Assembly: GCA_945900935.1 (NCBI GenBank)
Contig: CAMDKT010000002.1
Location: forward strand, 1-34,978
Reading direction: 5' to 3'
Length of the DNA: 34,978 nt
Source of the DNA: Candidatus Sulfopaludibacter sp. SbA3
Lineage (GTDB): Bacteria; Acidobacteriota; Terriglobia; Bryobacterales; Bryobacteraceae
The notes beneath the pieces were generated by a model. The model was not told the DNA's origin. It saw nothing but the letters and a program-made list of their open reading frames with translations, and did not search any database. The translations under genes and the position numbers were made by a program. Shown piece by piece: positions 23,666-30,820 of the stretch (position 1 is its first letter; each line of letters starts with the position of its first letter).

Positions 23666-24075
23666 GCATCAGAAGAGGAACGGCATCGCTCCGATATTCC
23701 TCCTCGTTAACGGGGTTGGACCCAAAAGCACCTGGGCCGGCCGGCCATGCCCTTGGCAAATGTGGTTTCATCGGACATCTGACAAAATGGCGTGGTTTGA
23801 GGTGTTCTTTAATGGCTGGTTTTGAGGTGTTCCCCGAGGCTTGTGGCCAGTGCGATCACAGGACCTCTTGACAGAAGAGGTCACGTTCAGCCGCGCCAAT
23901 ATCGATAATGGCGCTCCCGGCCCCCTTCGGACGCCTGCACGGTCGCTTGAGGCCATGAACCGCGCCAGCGTCGGCACGGCGCTGCTCTCCTGCGACACTC
24001 CGTTCGGCAGCGAACCAGCCGCCGCGCGAACCGTGGCTGCCGCCCCGGCAAGGCCGGATAGCCGCTCATGGTTGG
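23666..24075. other. About 410 bp intergenic region with small repeats
   Basis: No gene is supported here. The stretch contains two near-copies of TGGTTTGAGGTGTTC (23793-23807 and, with one extra T, about 23817-23832), and an 8-bp perfect hairpin at 23862-23882. It looks like debris from insertion or the end of a mobile element, but no transposase sequence or matched terminal inverted repeats are visible. Confidence 0.45.
23862..23882. repeat. Perfect 8-bp inverted repeat (hairpin)
   Basis: GACCTCTT (23862-23869) pairs with AAGAGGTC (23875-23882) around GACAG. No T-run follows on either strand, so it is not a standard terminator. It could be an operator-like site or a terminal repeat fragment. 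Confidence 0.6.
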
Positions 24076-24480
24076 TTAGGACTCGTAGCCGCTTAATAGG
24101 AGGAGGCGATCATAGTCGATGATCCCAATGCGAAGGCGGTTAAGCCAACCCGACCGGCCCAGGAAATTGCGCGTGAACCCCGCGTCTTGAGCGAAGAAAA
24201 CGGCCGCCGGGAACTCGATGCCAAGGGTATGAATCGTAACCTCGTGCTCGTATGCCACAAAAAATCCCGCCATGGTGCGAAACCGTTGTGTCCGGCCCGC
24301 CTCGACATCCAATCCAAGCTCTTCTCCGTACCTGCGTTCGAAGATGCAGTGTGCCGCTCCGGTATCAAGCGTTGCTATCAACGCGACATTTTCATTGCCT
24401 ACGGACAGCTCGGTGGGGATTTCAATCCCGTTCTCGGACGCATAGTGGCACGAAGCCGCAAACTCGATCAGAATGGGCAT
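24076..24480 (-). CDS. Retropepsin-like aspartyl protease family protein
   Basis: A 134-aa protein with the retroviral-type aspartic protease motif: ALIATLDTGAAHCIFERRYG holds the catalytic D-T-G-A. The later FLGRSGWLNRLRIGIIDYD resembles the hydrophobic-hydrophobic-Gly segment of the fold. Such proteins act as dimers with one Asp per chain; the cytoplasmic substrate is unknown. Its ATG follows the stop of the DUF5678 gene with no gap (TAAATG), so the two are co-translated. In my recollection such clan AA proteins often sit next to DUF5678 genes in Acidobacteria and Cyanobacteria. Confidence 0.8.
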   Translation of the reverse strand: MPILIEFAASCHYASENGIEIPTELSVGNENVALIATLDTGAAHCIFERRYGEELGLDVEAGRTQRFRTMAGFFVAYEHEVTIHTLGIEFPAAVFFAQDAGFTRNFLGRSGWLNRLRIGIIDYDRLLLLSGYES

Positions 24481-24807
24481 TTACCAACCCGGAACGAACG
24501 GGAGTGAATCCTCGGGAAGCACATGCACCAGAAACGGAACATCGATTCCGGCGGCCTTCGCCGCGGCAAATGCCTTGTGCCCATCCACGTTCGCGGCAAT
24601 CAAGCGGTCGCCATCCACAACGATCCATTGGTCCGCATATCCGGCGCGATTTTCCCTGATCCAATTCATCTCGCGCCGTCTATCGCGAGACGGAACCATT
24701 TTGACGGTAGGATCTTGCTGAAGGCCGTCCGCGAAGCGCAGTACTTGCTCCTGCTTCGTCGGCGGCAGGCGGCGAACTCTGTCCAGAATGGCTGCTTCGA
24801 GGCTCAT
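24481..24807 (-). CDS. DUF5678-domain protein
   Basis: A 108-aa protein. The N-terminal part (MSLEAAILDRVRRLPPTKQE, then VLRFADGL) resembles the short helical DUF2281-like segment found in small antitoxin-type proteins. The C-terminal DUF5678 part has NWIRENRAGYADQWIVVDGD, LIAANVDGHKAFAAAKAAG and VPFLVHVLPED. It lies directly upstream of and in contact with the retropepsin-like gene. A role as regulatory partner or as substrate/adaptor of the protease is plausible but unproven. A partial second copy lies at 25376-25571. Confidence 0.8.
   Translation of the reverse strand: MSLEAAILDRVRRLPPTKQEQVLRFADGLQQDPTVKMVPSRDRRREMNWIRENRAGYADQWIVVDGDRLIAANVDGHKAFAAAKAAGIDVPFLVHVLPEDSLPFVPGW
24561..24704. 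repeat. DUF5678 duplicated segment (partner 25414-25557)
   Basis: The two 144-bp segments align without gaps at a constant offset of 853 bp. By eye the first 71 bases are identical and about 12 differences occur in the rest. The unequal distribution of differences hints at partial gene conversion. Confidence 0.88.
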
Positions 24808-24881
24808 ACTATTGCTTTCTTGATCATAACCGAGATTGCTTCGTCAAATTCTATGGCGGCGCGGGCAGGGGCTTTGCGGGT

Positions 24882-25379
24882 TCAGGGAGTGGCTCCGTAC
24901 TTCAAGTGAGAGGATAGAATGGCGCATGACTCTTCGGGTTTACTTCGATCCACTCGCACTACGATGGAAAACTGGCCGCTCACACTTCTGACTTTAAGTA
25001 GGTCTGACTCCTTCACCGGAATCGCCCGGCCGGATGCAATCAGCCGGATTATTCCAGCTTCGTCGGTTGGCACGTCTCCCTGGTGCTGCCGAAAGTAGTC
25101 AGCGGTCAAGCACATAGTTTGCCGGTTTGGGTAGGCAAAAACAATCGATGTCTCTGGGTCAACGCTGGTTTTTCCTCCCGAGCTAAACAGCATGACGTAG
25201 ATAATAAAAGCCACGTTTGCGAGGACGAAGATAGCGACGAACTGTCCGGCGGTTAGACCGGATCTCGCCGGAGGTGGCTGGAATCGCTCCTCAAACCTTC
25301 CGAAAAGTTGGCCCCCACAACGCCCACAATGCTGGAAGTTATCCTCCCAGACCATCTGACATTTCCCGCATTGCTTCAT
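24882..25379 (-). CDS. Zinc-ribbon membrane protein
   Basis: A 165-aa protein. The N-terminus MKQCGKCQMVWEDNFQHCGR carries CxxC and, a few residues on, CGRCG, forming a zinc ribbon. A single membrane segment follows (about residues 44-66, GQFVAIFVLANVAFIIYVML), then a soluble C-terminal domain of about 95 residues including TADYFRQHQGDVPTDEAGII. Function unknown; such zinc-ribbon plus TM proteins are common small acidobacterial hypotheticals. ATG 25379 is chosen because the zinc ribbon begins there, and it overlaps the stop of the truncated DUF5678 reading frame (ATGA). Confidence 0.7.
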   Translation of the reverse strand: MKQCGKCQMVWEDNFQHCGRCGGQLFGRFEERFQPPPARSGLTAGQFVAIFVLANVAFIIYVMLFSSGGKTSVDPETSIVFAYPNRQTMCLTADYFRQHQGDVPTDEAGIIRLIASGRAIPVKESDLLKVRSVSGQFSIVVRVDRSKPEESCAILSSHLKYGATP

Positions 25380-25571
25380 GCTTCTTTCCTTATCGGGCAA
25401 TGTTCCCCCATACCCGCGGCAAATGCCTTGTGCCCATCCACGTTCGCGGCAATCAAGCGGTCGCCATCCACAACGATCCATTGGCCCGCATATTCGGCGC
25501 GATTTTCCTTGATCCAATGCCTTTCGCGCCGCCGATCACGGGACGGGACCATTCTGATTGTGTCAAACGCT
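25376..25571 (-). pseudogene. Truncated DUF5678 paralog
   Basis: One frame reads MVPSRDRRRERHWIKENRAE, QWIVVDGDRLIAANVDGHKA and FAAGMGEHCPIRKEA, then stops in an ATGA overlap with the zinc-ribbon gene. Compared with the intact gene at 24481-24807 it lacks the N-terminal helical part and the C-terminal VPFLVHVLPED. Similarity resumes farther upstream (25588-25612 versus 24820-24845), so roughly 85 bp of 5' coding sequence were deleted from within this copy. Confidence 0.8.
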
Positions 25572-25680
25572 CATTTTACCGCCTGCCTGATCATACCGGA
25601 GATTGCCCCGTCAAAATTGCGCCCGCCCCCCGCCATGGTAACTTCCGAAGGGGGCGCGACGTCCTTTACTATAGGTGTAT

Positions 25681-27993
25681 ATGCCGATTGTGTCTCCGCG
25701 CTCCGTGGCCAAAGCCGTATTGCCACTCTGTGCCGCGCTACTGTTCGCTCAGGGACCCGTAAAGCCGACCTTCGACCATTCCGTCCAGCCGTTACTCACC
25801 AAAAGCTGCCTTTCCTGCCATAACGACCGCCTGCAATCCGGCAGCGTCAATTTGACCCCCTTCGTCAACCCCGCCACCGTTCTCGGCAATCGCGAAGACT
25901 GGGAAAAAGTGGTGCAGAAAGTCCGCTCCGGCGAAATGCCGCCCAAGGGACTTCCCCGCCCTTCGATGGACCAGATCACCGCATTCACCGCGTTCATCGA
26001 AAGCGAATGGGAAAGGGCCGACAAGAACGTTAAGCCCGATCCCGGCCGCGTCACGGCGCGCCGCCTGAATCGCATCGAGTACACCAACACCATTCGCGAC
26101 CTCCTCGCCGTCGACTTCCGAGCCGAAAAGGACTTCCCCACCGATGACTCCGGCTACGGCTTCGACAACATCGGCGACGTGCTCACCATCTCGCCTATCC
26201 TGATGCAGAAGTATCTGGAAGCCGCCGAGACAATCTCCTCCCGCGCCCTCGGTGCCGATCCGCTCCCAGCCAAACCCGTCGAATTCGAATATCACACGAA
26301 AACGAAAACCGTCCGCCGGCTCGACCGCTCCAACATTGAGGCTACCCACCGCGTCGATTGGGACGGCGAATACGAAGTCACCATCGGCCTCCCCGGCGAA
26401 CGCGCCAAAGACGCATTGCCCGTCGAAATGGGCTTCTGGATGGACGGCAAGCTGCTCTACAAGCAAATGGTGGAGACCAAGCCGTCGGGTCTCGTCTACT
26501 TCAACCCTTACTCCGAAGAGCATTTCCGCGTCTTCGTTCCCGAAGGCGATCACGTTTTCCGCGTCGGATTCATCGGCGATGAGTTCGCCAAGACCCTCAC
26601 CGACCGCGAAGTGTTTTCTGACCGGAAGACGAAGTTCCTGAACATGATCAAGTTCATCGGCCCCTTCCCCGCCAAGGTCGAGCGGGCCAGCCGGAAACGC
26701 GTTTTGGTCTGCGATCCGAACACCGGGGCCGCCTGCGTGACAAAGATTTTGACCACGCTCACGCGCCGCGCCTACCGCCGTCCGGTCACGCGCGCCGACA
26801 TCGCGCCGCTGGAGGGCTTCGTCGCCATGGCCCGCAAAGAAGGGCAAACTGTCGAACAGGGCATCCAACTCGCCATTCAAGCGGTTCTGGTTTCGCCGCA
26901 TTTCCTGTTTAGAATTGAAAAGCATCCGGCGCCGAACGATCCGTTGCGCGTGGCCAAGGTCTCGGATTTGGAACTCGCCTCCAGGCTTGCTTATTTTTTA
27001 TGGAGTTCCATGCCGGACGACGAACTGCTCGCCCTCGCCGAGGCCGGCAAAATGCGCGCGCCGGGCGTCCTGGACGCGCAAGTGAAACGCCTGTTGGCGG
27101 ACAGCCGCGGCGGCGCGCTGGCCGACAATTTCGCCGGCCAGTGGCTGGAAATTCGCAATCTTGACAGCGTCAAGCCCGACCCCCAGAAATTCCCCGAATG
27201 GCGCCCCGAACTCCGCGACGCCATGCGCGCCGAGACGCGCCTGTTCTTTGAAAACGTCCTGCGCGAAAACCGCTCTATGACCGAGTTCATTAATGGACGG
27301 TATACCTTCCTCAATGAAATGTTGGCCAAACATTACGGCATCGAAGGCGTCACCGGGCCCGATTTCCGGCGCGTCGAATTGACTACCGATCAGCGCGGCG
27401 GCATCCTCAGCCATGCCAGCATCCTCACCGTCTCCAGTTACCCGACGCGCACCTCGCCGGTCATTCGCGGCAAGTACGTGCTGCAGAACATGCTCGGCGC
27501 TCCCCCGCCCGCGCCGCCGCCCGACGTGCCGGCGCTCGATGAAAGCACCGCCGCTAGCTCCGGATCGCTTCGTCAACAAATGGAAAAGCATCGAACAAAC
27601 GCTGTTTGCGCCTCCTGCCATAACCGCATGGATACGCTCGGGTTCGGCTTGGAGAACTACGACGGCACCGGCAAATGGCGAGCGAAAGACGGCAAGTTTG
27701 AGATCGACGTCAGCGGGACCATGCCCAACGGCAAGTCCTTCCAGACGCCCGCCGAAATGCGGGCGCTTCTCCTGGACCAGATGCCGGAATTCACCCGCTG
27801 CGTCACGGAAAAAATGCTGACATACTCTTTAGGTAGAGGCCTCGAGCGCTTCGACCGCCGGACCGTCGATGGCATCGGCAAAAAACTGGCCGCCAACGGC
27901 TATCCCTTTCAATTGTTGATTAACGAGATCGTACAAAGCCTCCCGTTCCAAATGAGACGCGGTGAGGCTCCCAAACAGGTGGCGCAACGATGA
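25681..27993 (+). CDS. DUF1592-type exported cytochrome-like protein
   Basis: A 770-aa secreted protein built from the DUF1587/DUF1592/DUF1588/DUF1585 set found in Planctomycetes and Solibacter-type Acidobacteria. A signal peptide (VAKAVLPLCAALLFAQ) precedes an N-terminal c-type heme site CLSCH (Cys43, Cys46, His47). Next come TARRLNRIEYTNTIRDLLAV (DUF1587) and LASRLAYFLWSSMPDDELLA (DUF1592). TSPVIRGKYVLQNMLGAPPP and CASCHNRMDTLGFGLENYDG (second CxxCH, about 643-647) belong to DUF1588, and the C-terminus matches DUF1585. Two hemes imply electron transfer outside the cytoplasm; the substrate is unknown. GTG 25675 is possible, but ATG 25681 is better placed after AGG. It overlaps the DUF1552 gene by four bases. 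Confidence 0.92.
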   Translation: MPIVSPRSVAKAVLPLCAALLFAQGPVKPTFDHSVQPLLTKSCLSCHNDRLQSGSVNLTPFVNPATVLGNREDWEKVVQKVRSGEMPPKGLPRPSMDQITAFTAFIESEWERADKNVKPDPGRVTARRLNRIEYTNTIRDLLAVDFRAEKDFPTDDSGYGFDNIGDVLTISPILMQKYLEAAETISSRALGADPLPAKPVEFEYHTKTKTVRRLDRSNIEATHRVDWDGEYEVTIGLPGERAKDALPVEMGFWMDGKLLYKQMVETKPSGLVYFNPYSEEHFRVFVPEGDHVFRVGFIGDEFAKTLTDREVFSDRKTKFLNMIKFIGPFPAKVERASRKRVLVCDPNTGAACVTKILTTLTRRAYRRPVTRADIAPLEGFVAMARKEGQTVEQGIQLAIQAVLVSPHFLFRIEKHPAPNDPLRVAKVSDLELASRLAYFLWSSMPDDELLALAEAGKMRAPGVLDAQVKRLLADSRGGALADNFAGQWLEIRNLDSVKPDPQKFPEWRPELRDAMRAETRLFFENVLRENRSMTEFINGRYTFLNEMLAKHYGIEGVTGPDFRRVELTTDQRGGILSHASILTVSSYPTRTSPVIRGKYVLQNMLGAPPPAPPPDVPALDESTAASSGSLRQQMEKHRTNAVCASCHNRMDTLGFGLENYDGTGKWRAKDGKFEIDVSGTMPNGKSFQTPAEMRALLLDQMPEFTRCVTEKMLTYSLGRGLERFDRRTVDGIGKKLAANGYPFQLLINEIVQSLPFQMRRGEAPKQVAQR

Positions 27994-29339
27994 TGATTAC
28001 CAGGAAAACACTCTCCCGCCGGACCATGCTGCGCGGCGCGGGCACGGCCATCGCCCTGCCGTTCTTCGACGCCATGGCCCCGGCATTGAATGCCAGTTCC
28101 ATCCCCGGCAAAGCGCCCATCCGCATGGCTTTCGCTTATGTGCCCAACGGCCTCGACATGCGCCACTGGACGCCCAAGGAAGACGGCGCATTCGTTGGCG
28201 ATCTGCCCAAGATCCTCAAGCCCATGGAGTCCCTGCGCCAGGATATTACGATCCTCAGCAACCTCACCCAGAACAACGGCCGCGCCCTGCTCGACGGTGC
28301 CGGCGACCACGGCCGCTGCTGCGGCGCTTATCTCACCGGCGTGCAGCCTCGGAAGAGCTTCGTCGACATCAAGGCCGGGATCTCCTGCGACCAGATCGTC
28401 GCCAATCAAATTGGCAAACTGACCCGCTTCCCATCGCTCGAAGTCGGCCTGGAAGACGCCCGCCAAGCCGGCGATTGCGATTCCGGTTACTCCTGCGCCT
28501 ACACCAACAATCTCGCCTGGCGCTCCGAAACCCAGCCGCTCCCGCCCGTTCTCGATCCCCGCGCCATGTTTGAACGACTGTTCGGCAAGGGCGCGGCGCT
28601 CAACCCCGAAGAGCGCGCCCGGCAGACGAAATACCGCCGTTCGATTCTCGACTTCGTCACTGGCGACACCAAAAAGCTCCAGGGCGATCTCGGCCCCACC
28701 GATCGCCGCAAGCTCGATGAGTATCTTTCGTCAATCCGCGAAATCGAACGCCAGTTGGAGAAGGCGGAAAACGATAACGCCCAAGTCAACCCCGGCATGC
28801 CCAAGCCCTACGGCGTTCCGGCCGACTTCGCCGAACACTTCCGGCTGATGACCGACATGATCACCGTCGCCTTCCAGGCCGACATGAGCCGTGTCGTGAC
28901 GTTCCTGGTCACCCGCGAAGGCACCTCGCGCCCCTACCGCGAAATTGGCATCCCCGATGGCCACCACCCATTGACCCATCACCAGGGCAAGCAGGAGTTG
29001 CTCGACAAGGTGACCCGGATCAACGAGTACCACATGGTGCAGTTCGCCAAGTGGATGGAGAAGTTGAAGTCCATCAAAGAAGGCGATTCGAATATTCTCG
29101 GCAACTCGATGATCGTTTACGGTGCCGGTCTTTCGGACGGCAACCGCCACACGCACGAAAATCTGCCCGTCATGCTCGTCGGCGGCGGCGGGAATTCGAT
29201 CAAGGGCGGACGCCGGATTACGTACCGGAAAGAGACGCCGATCTCGAACCTGTACCTAACCATGATGGACAAAATGGACGTCAAAACAGAGCATTTTGGC
29301 GACGCAACTGGCCGTATTGATGGCTTAAATCTGGCATAG
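27990..29339 (+). CDS. DUF1552 Tat-exported protein
   Basis: A 449-aa protein with a twin-arginine signal (LSRRTMLRGAGTAIALPFFD). The body shows DUF1552 features: MAFAYVPNGLDMRHWTPKED, LDGAGDHGRCCGAYLTGVQP, DSGYSCAYTNNLAWRS, IPDGHHPLTHHQGKQ and SMIVYGAGLSDGNRHTHENL. Tat export implies folding, possibly with a metal, before secretion; the His-rich HHPLTHH segment is suggestive. DUF1552 and DUF1592 proteins are nearly always adjacent, as here, and DUF1552 is related in arrangement to the sulfatase-like DUF1501. Function unknown. ATGA overlap with the upstream gene shows coupling. Confidence 0.92.
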   Translation: MMITRKTLSRRTMLRGAGTAIALPFFDAMAPALNASSIPGKAPIRMAFAYVPNGLDMRHWTPKEDGAFVGDLPKILKPMESLRQDITILSNLTQNNGRALLDGAGDHGRCCGAYLTGVQPRKSFVDIKAGISCDQIVANQIGKLTRFPSLEVGLEDARQAGDCDSGYSCAYTNNLAWRSETQPLPPVLDPRAMFERLFGKGAALNPEERARQTKYRRSILDFVTGDTKKLQGDLGPTDRRKLDEYLSSIREIERQLEKAENDNAQVNPGMPKPYGVPADFAEHFRLMTDMITVAFQADMSRVVTFLVTREGTSRPYREIGIPDGHHPLTHHQGKQELLDKVTRINEYHMVQFAKWMEKLKSIKEGDSNILGNSMIVYGAGLSDGNRHTHENLPVMLVGGGGNSIKGGRRITYRKETPISNLYLTMMDKMDVKTEHFGDATGRIDGLNLA

Positions 29340-29340
29340 A

Positions 29341-30279
29341 ATGCAGCTTATAGGTCAAGGAAAGCCCAGTTTGGGGGTCATCTTTGACTCCGACATGGGC
29401 AGCAGAGTGGAAACGGCGCTCGCCTTGGCCGTGCTTTATGGGCTCGATGGAAAGAACGAATGCCGCGTCGTTTCCATATCTTCGACGCGTACGAGTCTTT
29501 TATCTGCCGCTTTTTGCGAAGTTGTGGGGCGATTTTACGCGGGCGCGGTTTCGGCGGCCTTCGGCGCGACCGCCCGGACGCTGCCGGTGGGCCTCGCGGC
29601 GGATGGCAAAATCCCCGGGGCAACGCCGTTTTTGACCGGGCCGCTGAGCCGTAAAAACACGGACGGATCATCGACGTACCTGCATGGGATCGACAGCATC
29701 ATCGACACCGCTGAGGCGCACGGCCTGATCCGCAACGCCTTCACCGCGCAGCACGACCAGAACGCCGCGGTAGTCCTGGCCGGGCCGCCCACGAATCTGT
29801 TGCGAGTGCTTACGCTTCCCGGAGCGAAAGAGACGATCGCCGCGAAAGTGAAGCATCTGATATGCTCCACGCCATCAGCGGCAAAGGAGTTAGAGGCCGC
29901 CGGCTGGCCGACTCCCATCATTTCCGTAAGCCCATCCGTCGGCTCGGCGATTCTATTCCCCTCCGCAACTCTGGAAAAAGAGTTCGCCGAGTTTCCCGCC
30001 CACCCGGTGGCGGACGCGTTTCGCGTCTCCGGAAAAGACGCGTCGACCGGCGAATTGGCGGCGGTTTTGTACGCCGTCCGGACCACCGATAAGGCATTCG
30101 CGCTCTCGGAGCCGGTGGGGAAAATCCGCCAATTGATGCTGGAACCGGCTGAAAGGGAGAGACTTCTGGCGAGTTACATCGAATTGGCCACGGCCAAGCC
30201 AGTCGTCCGCCAGCCGCGTATCCGCCGCCCCGTGGTTGAAGAACCGAAAAAGCCGGATACACCTCCGTCTAAGCCGTAA
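29341..30279 (+). CDS. Nucleoside-hydrolase-like protein with altered metal site
   Basis: A 312-aa protein starting one base after the DUF1552 stop. The N-terminal GVIFDSDMGSRVETALALAV occupies the place of the calcium-binding DTDxGxDDA motif of inosine-uridine nucleoside hydrolases, but the paired Asp are replaced by Arg-Val. Later VVLAGPPTNLLRVLTLPGAK matches the family's GPLTNLA segment. So the fold is probably IUNH-like while canonical hydrolase activity is doubtful. The C-terminus is Pro/Lys-rich (RRPVVEEPKKPDTPPSK). No signal peptide is visible. It forms the last gene of a three-gene unit with DUF1592 and DUF1552. Confidence 0.78.
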   Translation: MQLIGQGKPSLGVIFDSDMGSRVETALALAVLYGLDGKNECRVVSISSTRTSLLSAAFCEVVGRFYAGAVSAAFGATARTLPVGLAADGKIPGATPFLTGPLSRKNTDGSSTYLHGIDSIIDTAEAHGLIRNAFTAQHDQNAAVVLAGPPTNLLRVLTLPGAKETIAAKVKHLICSTPSAAKELEAAGWPTPIISVSPSVGSAILFPSATLEKEFAEFPAHPVADAFRVSGKDASTGELAAVLYAVRTTDKAFALSEPVGKIRQLMLEPAERERLLASYIELATAKPVVRQPRIRRPVVEEPKKPDTPPSKP

Positions 30280-30321
30280 TTTCCATGAATCCAGGCCCGG
30301 AAGACCCCACCATCACGCAGC

Positions 30322-30531
30322 CAGGATTGCCCGGCAGCGCGAAGGCTGGATCCGAACAATTACAGTGTGTTGTTCTATGCGACGATGGAGTCGCTGCGGA
30401 GGCGCGAACTGGCAGTGCCTTTGCTTCGCGGCGCGAGCGAACAACAGATAAGAGATTTGCGCAGACAGCCGGATTTGCAGGCGTTCGTGCGCGATCCCAA
30501 ATACCAAGCGATTTTCTCAGGAAAGCAATAG
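30322..30531 (+). pseudogene. 3' remnant of a TPR-type protein
   Basis: One frame reads AARRLDPNNYSVLFYATMES, RRRELAVPLLRGASEQQIRD, then FVRDPKYQAIFSGKQ and stops at TAG 30529-30531. LDPNNY followed by a helical pair is typical of tetratricopeptide repeats, and the ending resembles the C-terminus of a longer protein. There is no start codon or upstream repeat, so only the tail survives. Confidence 0.55.
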
Positions 30532-30538
30532 GGTATGA

Positions 30539-30820
30539 TGGCCTCACTATATTCAGACTTGCGCTTTTGAGAACGGAAAGGACGAATCCAACGTCCCAAC
30601 TAACCATCCCCCATTCCCGATTGAATACGGCCCCGTACCAACGAAGGTGACCGTCAAGAAAGGCGACACTTTCCAGTTCATCACTCCAATACCTGGGGTC
30701 TTTCGATTTCGCTACACCACCGGTCGCCCTTATCAATCGGGGATGCCCCTTCTTGTTGACCATCCTGGAGGCGACGAGCGGGAAGCGACGGGCGTACTCG
30801 ATGTTGAACCCAACCCTTAA
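30539..30820 (+). other. Open frame without start codon, possible remnant
   Basis: After TGA at 30536-30538 a frame runs through NVPTNHPPFPIEYGPVPTK, VTVKKGDTFQFITPIPGV and PLLVDHPGGDEREATGVLDV to TAA 30818-30820. It reads like a real beta-rich protein tail but has no usable start, and it overlaps the end of the convergent DUF1549/DUF1553 gene by three bases. The family is unknown. Confidence 0.4.

Noticed and set aside
24422-24664. Reverse open frame sharing its first 35 residues with another at 25413-25517
   Set aside because: The shared translation arises because both are alternate frames of the duplicated DUF5678 segment, not a real protein family.
25792-26925. 377-aa reverse-strand open frame inside the DUF1592 gene
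   Set aside because: Long but antisense to clear DUF1587/DUF1592 motifs; composition is that of a codon-position shadow.
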